A stretch of DNA of 34,371 nucleotides. It comes from Methanomassiliicoccaceae archaeon. Its GTDB lineage: Archaea > Thermoplasmatota > Thermoplasmata > Methanomassiliicoccales > Methanomethylophilaceae. The stretch covers positions 1-34,371 of the forward strand of contig JAEEJP010000081.1 of assembly GCA_016281925.1 (NCBI GenBank), read 5' to 3'. Below the pieces are notes generated by a model that saw only the letters and a program-made list of their open reading frames with translations, was not told the DNA's origin and did not search any database. Each line of letters opens with the position of its first letter. Position 1 is the first letter of the stretch. Both the position numbers and the translations under genes were made by a program. This document shows positions 23,154 through 30,321 of the stretch, piece by piece.

Positions 23154-24449
23154 ATGAGCAGCGAAAAATCGGATTCCGCAGGAAAACCAGCGAAATGGAA
23201 GGAAGTAGACGAGGATTTTTGGAAGGCCAACCGCGAATCCAAAGTCGGCCAGGTTGCCGACACCGTCCGCGAAATCATCGAGATGGTCCGCGAAAAAGGG
23301 GACCAGGCCCTCATAGAGCTCGCGGAGAAGTTCGACAAAGTCATGCTCGAATCCGTGGAGGCGACGCGGGAAGACATCGAGTCCGCATACGAAAAAGTGC
23401 CTCAGGACGTCGTAGACGAGCTCGAGAACGCGGCCTACAACATCCAGCGCTTCCACGAGATGCAGAAGCCGGCCGACATGTGGCTGAGGGAGGTCGAGCC
23501 GGGGATAACGCTCGGGGTCAAGTCCACCCCTCTTGAGAGGATCGGATGCTATGTCCCGGGAGGCCGCGCCTCCTATCCCAGCACGGTCCTGATGACCGTG
23601 ATCCCGGCGAAGGTCGCCGGAGTCGACGAAGTCATCTTCTGCACCCCTCCGAACCCCAATCCGATCACTCTGGTCGCGGCCGACATAGCTGGGGCCGACG
23701 AGATCTAGTTCTTCGGGGGAGCCCAGGCGATAGCTGCTATGGCCCTGGGCACCGAAAGCATAGAGCCTGTCCAGAAGATAGTCGGGCCCGGAAACGTCTT
23801 CGTGACGGGCGCCAAGATGATGCTCAGGGACAAAGTGGAGATCGACTTCCCGGCCGGGCCGAGCGAAGTCGCGGTCCTGGCGGATTCCTCGGCCGATCCG
23901 GAGCTCGTGGCCTCCGAGCTGGTCGCCCAGGCTGAGCACGACCCCTCCTCCGCCTGCCTGCTCGTCACCACCGACAGCACCCTCCCTGACAAAGCCTGGA
24001 AACACATGGAAAAGATGATCATGGAGACCCCCAGAAGGGAGATCATCACCAAAGCCATGGGCAATTCCGGATATATCGTATGCGACGATCTGGACCTCGC
24101 CATCGAGGTCATGAACGGAATCGCGCCGGAGCACCTGTCGATACAGGTCCGCGATCCTCTTGACGCCCTCGGCAAGGTCAGGAATGCAGGATCCATCTTC
24201 GTCGGCCCGTACACCCCCGTCGCCGCCGGGGATTACGCTTCCGGAACCAACCACGTCCTGCCCACCGCCGGTCACGCCGCCGTCTCCTCCGGGCTGAACG
24301 TCGCCCACTTCATGAAGACCTCCACCGTCCAGTACATGTCCAGGGAAGGCCTCGCCGCCATCGCGAAGACCATAGAGACCATATCCACCGCCGAGGGCCT
24401 CCACGCCCACTGCGAATCCGTCAGGATAAGGAACAGAGAGGAAGATTGA
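23154..24449 (+). CDS. hisD: Histidinol dehydrogenase with an in-frame amber (probable pyrrolysine) codon
   Basis: HisD catalyses the last two oxidations of histidine synthesis. The first 184 codons carry DEDFWKANRES, GDQALIELAEKFD, PLERIGCYVPGGRASYPST and FCTPPNPN. Codon 185 (23706-23708) is TAG. The same frame then gives FFGGAQAIAAMALGTES, VQKIVGPGNVFVTGAK, DFPAGPSEVAVLAD and AQAEHDPSS with the zinc ligands. IAPEHLSIQ with the catalytic Glu-His and HAHCESVRIR end the protein, followed by TGA. With TAG read as sense the protein has 431 residues, the normal HisD length. The TAG falls where relatives have a hydrophobic or aromatic residue, just before the GGxQA motif. It lies one base before ppk1. 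Confidence 0.9.
23706..23708 (+). other. In-frame TAG in hisD, candidate pyrrolysine codon
   Basis: The frame reads GAG-ATC-TAG-TTC-TTC-GGG-GGA here. Conserved HisD sequence lies immediately on both sides and no base insertion or loss is needed to join them. This argues for decoding of UAG rather than a broken gene. The amino acid is inferred to be pyrrolysine; the tRNA and synthetase genes are not in this window. Confidence 0.8.
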
Positions 24450-24450
24450 G

Positions 24451-26529
24451 ATGCCCGGGAACCAGGAGGAACCGGGTCCGGACCTCTACGACGAGAAATA
24501 CTACATCAACAGAGAGCTGTCCTGGCTGGAGTTCAACAGGAGATGCCTTGAACAGGCCGAGGATGCGTCGAACCCCGTGCTGGAGAGAGTCAAATTCATT
24601 GCGATATGCTGCGGGAACATGGACGAGTTCTTCATGATCCGCGTCCCCGGCATCATATCCAAGACCCCCATCCCAGGCCCGGATTATCTGGGCATCAACA
24701 GGAACCTGCTGCTGGAATCCATCTCGAAGACCGTCCAGGAGCTGGTGAACAGATACGCCAAATGCTGGGACGACATCAGGCAGGCCCTGTCCGAGGCGGG
24801 CATCAGGATAGCAAAGGTGGACGACCTCGTCACCGACCAGATGGCCTGGGTGTCCTGGTTCTACAGGGAGAGGATCCATCCCCTGCTCACCCCTCTCGCT
24901 CTCGACGTGTCCCATCCGTTCCCGTTCATATCCAACAATTCCCTGAACATCGCGGTGAAACTGTCCGATCCCAACGGCCAGCATTATGCCAGGGTCAAAG
25001 TCCCTATCGGCGTCCTGCCCAGGTTCATAGAGGTCCCGTCCTCCAAAGGGACCACGCTGGTGATGCTGGAGGACATAATAGAGAGCCACATCTCCGCCCT
25101 CTTCCCGGACAAGGAGATCGAGGGGGCGTACACATTCAGGGTCACCCGCAATGCGGACGTCAAGGTCACCATCGACGAGGCCTGCGACTTCATGACCTCG
25201 GTCGAGGATGCCATCGAAGACAGGGGGATAGGATTCCCGGTTAGGATGGTCGCCGAAAAATCGATGCCGGACGATATGACCCGGCTGTTCGCCAAGAACC
25301 TGAAGCTTTCGGAGATCCAGGTCCACAAATCCGATTTCGTGATGCTGGTGGATCTCTGGGAGATCGCAGGGATGAACTATCCGAAGCTCAAGGACAAGAC
25401 GTTCGAACCGTATGTCCCGCCGGAGCTGGCCGAAGGGAACGACATATTCGCGGCCATAAAGCGCAGGGACTGGATCCTGTTCCATCCGTACGAATCGTTC
25501 GGCACCATCGTCCGCTTCGTAGCGCAGGCCGCGGAGGACCCCACCGTCCAGAGCATCAAGATATGCCTGTACAGGATAGGGAAGGACCCTTCGCTGGTGC
25601 GCGCCCTCATAAGGGCGAGAGAGAACGGGAAAACAGTATCAGTTCTGATGGAGCTCCGCGCCAAATTCGACGAATCGAACAACATACGCTGGGCCAAAGA
25701 GCTCGAGAAGATCGGCGTGCATGTTGTCTTCGGGCCTCTGGATCTGAAAGTGCATTCCAAACTGCTGCAGGTCGTCCGTCTGGAAGGCAGCAAGCTGGTC
25801 AGATACACCCACATGAGCTCGGGCAACTACAACACATCGACCGCCAAGCAATACGGCGACATTTCGTTCCTGACTGCGAACCAGGATATAGGGGAAGACG
25901 TCGGGGAACTGTTCAACGCCCTCACAGGATTCTTCGGCCCGAGGATGTACAAACACCTGCTTGTCGCCCCGCTGACGCTGAAGGATTCGCTGATAGCGAA
26001 GATAGACCGCGAAATCTCCGTCCATAAAGAGAAGGGGGGCGGATACATCGCCATGAAAGCCAACGGGCTGATCGATTCGGACATCATCGCCTCGCTGTAC
26101 AAGGCGTCCATCGCAGGGGTGAGAATAGACCTGAACATCAGAGGGCTCTGCTGCCTGAGACCCGGCATCCCAGGGATCTCCGAGAACATACGCGTGACCA
26201 GCATCGTCGACAGATTCCTGGAGCATTCCAGGATATACTACTTCGAGAACGGGGGCGAACCGGAGATGTACATGGGATCGTCTGACATGATGCCCCGCAA
26301 CCTCCTCGCCAGGGTCGAAGTCCTGTTCCCGGTGCTGGACAGAGATATGCTCGCGACCGTCAGGGACTGCATCCTTAGGATACATCTCGCGGACAACGTG
26401 AAGGCCAAGAAACTCCTGCCGGACGGGAGCTACGTCCCTGTGGAGCGCGGGGAGGGCGAGAAGAAGCTCAGATCCCAGGAATGGTTCATCAAGCACAGGG
26501 GATCGTGGCATGGATCCGCAGAGCGATGA
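24451..26529 (+). CDS. ppk1: Polyphosphate kinase 1
   Basis: PPK1 reversibly polymerises the terminal phosphate of ATP into polyphosphate. The N-terminus YINRELSWLEFNRR and CCGNMDEFFMIRVPGI are diagnostic. The autophosphorylated histidine is H435 in LDLKVHSKL, and the second conserved histidine is H454 in YTHMSSGNYNTSTA. IYYFENGGEPEMYMGSSDMMPRNL and RVEVLFPV close the phospholipase-D-like C-terminal half. At 692 aa it is full length. It starts one base after the hisD stop and overlaps ppx by 20 nt, so the three are almost certainly one transcript. Confidence 0.96.
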   Translation: MPGNQEEPGPDLYDEKYYINRELSWLEFNRRCLEQAEDASNPVLERVKFIAICCGNMDEFFMIRVPGIISKTPIPGPDYLGINRNLLLESISKTVQELVNRYAKCWDDIRQALSEAGIRIAKVDDLVTDQMAWVSWFYRERIHPLLTPLALDVSHPFPFISNNSLNIAVKLSDPNGQHYARVKVPIGVLPRFIEVPSSKGTTLVMLEDIIESHISALFPDKEIEGAYTFRVTRNADVKVTIDEACDFMTSVEDAIEDRGIGFPVRMVAEKSMPDDMTRLFAKNLKLSEIQVHKSDFVMLVDLWEIAGMNYPKLKDKTFEPYVPPELAEGNDIFAAIKRRDWILFHPYESFGTIVRFVAQAAEDPTVQSIKICLYRIGKDPSLVRALIRARENGKTVSVLMELRAKFDESNNIRWAKELEKIGVHVVFGPLDLKVHSKLLQVVRLEGSKLVRYTHMSSGNYNTSTAKQYGDISFLTANQDIGEDVGELFNALTGFFGPRMYKHLLVAPLTLKDSLIAKIDREISVHKEKGGGYIAMKANGLIDSDIIASLYKASIAGVRIDLNIRGLCCLRPGIPGISENIRVTSIVDRFLEHSRIYYFENGGEPEMYMGSSDMMPRNLLARVEVLFPVLDRDMLATVRDCILRIHLADNVKAKKLLPDGSYVPVERGEGEKKLRSQEWFIKHRGSWHGSAER

Positions 26530-28078
26530 GACGGTTGGGTTCATAGACATAGGCACGAATTCAATACACCTCTCGGTGGTCAGATACTACGGCGGGACCT
26601 CAGGGAAGGCGGTGTTCCAGGACAAGGAGATGATCCGCCTTGGGAAAGGACTCTATTCCGACGGGATCATCGGCAGGGAGACCATCAGGAAGGCCGCCCT
26701 GATAGCGTCCAGATTCGCCAAGGTGTCCAGAGTGATGGGCGCGGAGGATGTCATAGCAGTTGCCACGTGCGCCGCCCGCGAGGCTCCTGACGGGACCGAG
26801 CTCGCCAGAGCAATCTCGCCTTTCGCCGAGGTCAGGATCATCCCCGGCGCCGAGGAGGCAAGGCTGATCTCGCTGGGCATCTTCGGCCCGGAAGGCCCGC
26901 CAGAAAGGTCTCTGGCGATAGACATCGGCGGGGGAAGCACCGAGATAATCATAGCCGAAGACGGCAGGAACCTTTTCATCGACAGCCTCAGCGTCGGCGC
27001 CGTCCGTTTCGCATACGGCCTTGGAATGGACATATCCGGAACAGTCAGACCAGAGGATTACGACCAGATGCTGAGGGAAGTGGACGTAAGATCGTACCAT
27101 GCCGTCGGGATGGTCCGGGAGACCGGCTATACCAAAGCTTACGGCTCTTCGGGCACGATAATCGCCCTGGCGGCAATGTGCGCCGCCAGAAGGGCGGACG
27201 GGGACGCCTCGTACATGACTGCCGGTGAGCTCCGCGACCTGATGAGATACCTCTGCAGGCTGGACGGGGAAAAGAGAGAGGATGTCCGCGGCCTCGCGAA
27301 AGCCAGGGCCGACATAATAATCGGCGGCGGCGCCATAGCCGAGGAGCTGATGTTCCTATTCGGCATCGACAGGATAGAGATCACGCCGCTGGGGCTTAGA
27401 GAAGGCCTCCAGGCGGACTACCACCTATCCAAAGGCGGGATGCTCTCCGACGTCCGGAAAGCCTCTGTGGCTACTCTGGCGCGCAGATGCGGATGCGACC
27501 TCGGTCATGCCTCTGCGGTGAGGGATTATTCCGAGCAGATCTTCGACGGGGCAGCGGCGATCGGCCTCCACGGCATGCGCCATGAGATGAGGGATCTGCT
27601 CTCCTGCGCCGCGTTCCTGCATGACATAGGCGAGATAGTGAACTACAGCGACCACCACATCCTCTCCCAGATGATGATCGAGAACTCGGATATGGTCGGG
27701 TTCGACACGTCAGAGCTGAGAGACATGGGCCTGATGGCCAGGTTCCACCACAAAAAATTCCCTGGGCCCAAGGACAGGAACCTCAGAGGCCTGCCGCCGA
27801 AGGAATCGCTGGAGGTCAGGCAGTGCTCCATGTTCCTGCGCATGGCGGACATACTGGACAGGCACAGGACTTCATCGATAGGCGGGATTACGCTGGAGAA
27901 CGCCGGCGGATCGGTGATGCTCAGATTCGCCTGCTCCGAAGACCCTTCCATGGAGATCTGGCGGATGGAGAAGATCAAAGGCGATTTCGAGAGACTGTTC
28001 GGTACCGGGCTGATCCTGGTGCCTGATTATGAGCCGGACGGAGACGGCGCGCTCCGGGCCGCGGACCCGCAGGAATGA
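26510..28078 (+). CDS. ppx: Exopolyphosphatase / guanosine pentaphosphatase family protein with HD-like domain
   Basis: Ppx removes terminal phosphates from polyphosphate, the opposite of PPK1. The sugar-kinase-type fold is seen from VGFIDIGTNSIHLSVVRY (phosphate 1), with ATCAAREAPDG, IIPGAEEARLISLG and the second phosphate loop SLAIDIGGGSTEIII. From about residue 310 an HD-type helical domain follows, with LHGMRHEMRDLLSCAAFLHDIGE and RFHHKKFPG giving histidine and aspartate ligands. The 522-aa two-domain layout matches long Ppx/GppA proteins. The start overlaps the ppk1 end by 20 nt, so synthesis and breakdown of polyphosphate are encoded together. Confidence 0.93.
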   Translation: MDPQSDETVGFIDIGTNSIHLSVVRYYGGTSGKAVFQDKEMIRLGKGLYSDGIIGRETIRKAALIASRFAKVSRVMGAEDVIAVATCAAREAPDGTELARAISPFAEVRIIPGAEEARLISLGIFGPEGPPERSLAIDIGGGSTEIIIAEDGRNLFIDSLSVGAVRFAYGLGMDISGTVRPEDYDQMLREVDVRSYHAVGMVRETGYTKAYGSSGTIIALAAMCAARRADGDASYMTAGELRDLMRYLCRLDGEKREDVRGLAKARADIIIGGGAIAEELMFLFGIDRIEITPLGLREGLQADYHLSKGGMLSDVRKASVATLARRCGCDLGHASAVRDYSEQIFDGAAAIGLHGMRHEMRDLLSCAAFLHDIGEIVNYSDHHILSQMMIENSDMVGFDTSELRDMGLMARFHHKKFPGPKDRNLRGLPPKESLEVRQCSMFLRMADILDRHRTSSIGGITLENAGGSVMLRFACSEDPSMEIWRMEKIKGDFERLFGTGLILVPDYEPDGDGALRAADPQE

Positions 28079-28091
28079 CTTTCCGCACCCC

Positions 28092-28103
28092 AAATTATAT
28101 AAT
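28092..28103 (+). promoter_or_regulatory. TATA-like box upstream of the nreA leader
   Basis: AAATTATATAAT is a strong match, 14 nt after the ppx stop. By the spacing seen elsewhere, transcription would begin near 28122. This is about 100 nt before the nreA ATG, unlike the leaderless pattern of neighbours. Confidence 0.55.
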
Positions 28104-28127
28104 CCGATAGATTCTTAGCTGAATAAA

Positions 28128-28216
28128 GCAGGAGACATCCCCTTGCAGGGCTTTCGCCCAAATGTCGCCTGCTTCATCCCCATTCTCTGGCAGTTTTACA
28201 TAATGGAAGCGACATT
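28128..28216 (+). ncRNA. Structured 5' leader of nreA with two competing hairpins (candidate cis-regulatory RNA)
   Basis: Arm 1, GCAGGAGACAT (28128-28138), pairs with ATGTCGCCTGC (28162-28172) at 10 of 11 positions. Inside the loop is a perfect GGGC-TTTC-GCCC hairpin (28148-28159). The same central arm, AATGTCGC (28161-28168), also pairs perfectly with GCGACATT (28209-28216), which ends 8 nt before the nreA ATG. The two pairings exclude each other, as in switching leaders. The element lies just after a TATA-like box, so it should be transcribed. It resembles no riboswitch class I know. It could instead be an independent small RNA. Confidence 0.5.
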
Positions 28217-28224
28217 GCGCCACC

Positions 28225-29721
28225 ATGGCTTCCGATGGGGACTTCGAAGCGGCCTTCAATTCCGGCGGCTCCGCCGTGAAAAGCGGTCTGTGCGTCGTCT
28301 GCAAGGGCTCCCGCGCCCTCTGCGGAAAGTCCCAGTGCCCGCTGATGGCCAAATTCTATTCCGGCCAGAGGAGCTTCCCGGTGGTGGATTCCAAGGACAT
28401 AGCCGGATGCAGCCCCCCGTCGGTGTTCGTCGGCAGATACGGATACCCCAAAGTGGACATAGGGCCGCTGCTCCCGCAGGAATTCGGCGACACATCGCTG
28501 CTGGATCTCCCCGAAAGATGGGTGGGACGGTCCCAGGGAGCTATCGTAGATATGAGACTCAGGCTGGTCCGCGGGAAGCACAGGATAGACGCCAAGGATT
28601 TCGCCAAGGCAGGCAGGATTGTCGACGACGTCCAGGAGCTTGCCATGATGGAGAGGCCGGTTGACGTCGAGACCAGCTTCGCATCCAGGCCCAAAGGGGT
28701 AGCCGCCCTCGACGATGCCGTCCAGCCGTTCGGCCCGTCGGCCCGCATGGAGACGCTCAGCGTAGGCAACGGAAGGTTCGAAAGGAATCTGGAGCGCAGC
28801 TTCTACGACACCGATATGAGGGCTGCGGAAGCCGTGGTGGCATCGTACCGCGCCGGAACCCGCGTGACCGAGATAGAGAAGGCATTCTCGGTGGGCACCA
28901 TGGGGGTGGGGAAGAACAGGCGCTTCGTCCCGACCAGATGGAGCATCACCGCGGTAGACGACATGATCTCGAAGGACATCGTCAACCGCATAAAATACAG
29001 CGAGACGATTGACAAATACAGGGTCTATTTCTGGAACCAGCTGGACAACAGATGGGCGATCGTCATGATCCCGAGCTCATGGCGGTTCGAAATGATCGAG
29101 GCCTGGTATCCCCAATCCAGCTGGAACCAGGTGAGCTCGAAAATCGATTTCGAGGTCGACGGGGAGCATTTCGACGGCAAGAAGAAATATGCCCTGATGG
29201 GCGGGAGCTATTACGCCGCGAGACTGGCCGTCGCCGAGGCGCTGGAGAAAGAAGGCCGCAGCGCCGGGGTGATAGTCATGAGGGAGATCCATCCCGGATA
29301 CAACATACCTCTGGGCGTATGGAACATCAGAGAGAACTGCAGGGCGGCGCTGCTTTACGATCCCATTGAATCAGACACCCTCGAGGGGCTTTGGCCCCAC
29401 ATAGACGGCTACATGGATCTGAAGCGCACCGAATGGAAGAAACGCTCGGACATGCTCAGAGAATGGAAAGTCCAAAGGAGGCTGGATGAGTTCTATCGAT
29501 GCTACCCTCCTGGATTTCGACTCGGACAAAGGCGAATGGGAGGGCGAATACCGCATATCGGAATCCGGAAGGGCGCTTCATCCATCGGATCTTCCGCAGA
29601 TATACGATTACGGGCTGGATCCTTACGGAGGATGCGAGCACGGCTGCGTCTATTGCTACCGCGCCGGACGCGAGGACCGCTCGCAGAGGAGGATCGTGAG
29701 GGTCCACCCCAATATGCCTGA
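28225..29721 (+). CDS. nreA: NreA-family archaeal DNA repair protein with extended C-terminus
   Basis: Archaeal Nre proteins act in DNA damage repair together with PCNA. The N-terminal zinc finger CVVCKGSRALCGKSQCP uses C23, C26, C33 and C38. The body contains FVGRYGYPKVDIGPL, GRSQGAIVDMRLRL and GGSYYAARLAVAEAL. A PCNA-interacting (PIP) motif, QRRLDEFY, lies at residues 417-424; in relatives it is at or near the very end. Here the frame runs on for 74 more residues with an Arg/Gly/Pro-rich tail, overlapping the next gene by 236 nt out of frame. A lost stop or frameshift after the PIP motif is suspected. The ATG at 28225 has no Shine-Dalgarno sequence and follows the structured leader. Confidence 0.85.
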   Translation: MASDGDFEAAFNSGGSAVKSGLCVVCKGSRALCGKSQCPLMAKFYSGQRSFPVVDSKDIAGCSPPSVFVGRYGYPKVDIGPLLPQEFGDTSLLDLPERWVGRSQGAIVDMRLRLVRGKHRIDAKDFAKAGRIVDDVQELAMMERPVDVETSFASRPKGVAALDDAVQPFGPSARMETLSVGNGRFERNLERSFYDTDMRAAEAVVASYRAGTRVTEIEKAFSVGTMGVGKNRRFVPTRWSITAVDDMISKDIVNRIKYSETIDKYRVYFWNQLDNRWAIVMIPSSWRFEMIEAWYPQSSWNQVSSKIDFEVDGEHFDGKKKYALMGGSYYAARLAVAEALEKEGRSAGVIVMREIHPGYNIPLGVWNIRENCRAALLYDPIESDTLEGLWPHIDGYMDLKRTEWKKRSDMLREWKVQRRLDEFYRCYPPGFRLGQRRMGGRIPHIGIRKGASSIGSSADIRLRAGSLRRMRARLRLLLPRRTRGPLAEEDREGPPQYA

Positions 29722-30283
29722 GAGGCTGTCCAGAGAGCTGCCGGCAGTCCGCGGATCGAGGATATGCATAGGATCCCGCTCCGACGGGTACCAATATGCC
29801 GAGCGCAGGTTCATGGTTACGCGCAGATGCCTGGATGCGCTGGAAAACTGCGGATGCCCCGTGTCGGTGATGACCAAATCGGATCTCGTAGCCAGGGATG
29901 CCCCGATACTCCGCGAAATCGGAGCGGAGGTCATGATAACCGTCACTTCGCTGGGAAGGAAGGAATCGCTTATAGCCGAGCCCGGAGCGCCTCTTCCGGA
30001 AGCCCGCCTGGAAGCGATGAAAAAACTGGCCGGAAACGGCGTGAAAGTCAGTGCGATGGTGTTCCCTGTGACTTCGATGCTCCGGGGAAAAGAAAAAGAG
30101 CTCGCCGAAGCGCTCGCGGAATCCGGGGCGGAGACAGTTTACGCAGGGGATCTGCGGGTGCGCCAGGCAGATGCCGATCCGCTGGGCAGGAGAGGGATTG
30201 CGATCTCCCCGGAGACCCTGGAGAGGATAGCCGACGAATGCTCTGGCAAAGGGCTCCGCGTGATCCGCATCTCTCCGCCGTAA
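29486..30283 (+). CDS. Radical SAM protein, spore-photoproduct-lyase-like family
   Basis: The radical SAM cluster motif is CEHGCVYCY (CxxxCxxC) near residue 51, preceded by YGLDPYGG, the arrangement seen in SPL-like and Rv2578c-like proteins. ICIGSRSDGYQYAERRF, VSVMTKSDLVARD and VMITVTSLGRKESLIAEPGAP continue the TIM-barrel. At 265 aa it is shorter than true spore photoproduct lyase. Such proteins in archaea are annotated as SPL-like without proven substrates. Its ATG sits inside the PIP motif codons of nreA (ATGA-type position), so the two genes are coupled and a DNA-repair role is possible but inferred. It ends in TAA, 37 nt before a convergent gene. Confidence 0.85.
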   Translation: MSSIDATLLDFDSDKGEWEGEYRISESGRALHPSDLPQIYDYGLDPYGGCEHGCVYCYRAGREDRSQRRIVRVHPNMPERLSRELPAVRGSRICIGSRSDGYQYAERRFMVTRRCLDALENCGCPVSVMTKSDLVARDAPILREIGAEVMITVTSLGRKESLIAEPGAPLPEARLEAMKKLAGNGVKVSAMVFPVTSMLRGKEKELAEALAESGAETVYAGDLRVRQADADPLGRRGIAISPETLERIADECSGKGLRVIRISPP

Positions 30284-30295
30284 GGCCTGTCTAAC

Positions 30296-30321
30296 ACTAT
30301 AGTGCTGATATAGACTATAGT
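30296..30321. promoter_or_regulatory. Paired ACTATAGT palindromes in a convergent gap
   Basis: ACTATAGT occurs at 30296-30303 and 30314-30321, 18 bp apart. They lie between the ends of the radical SAM gene and the RloA-like ATPase gene, touching the latter's stop codon. Two more copies lie inside the ATPase gene at 30634-30641 and 30814-30821. A place between two 3' ends is not a normal operator position, so a role in termination, nucleoid binding or modification is equally possible. Confidence 0.45.

Noticed and set aside
23154-24449. hisD as a pseudogene or a frameshifted gene
   Set aside because: The two parts join in the same frame with only a TAG between them, all active-site blocks are intact, and a second gene (hemD) shows the same pattern.
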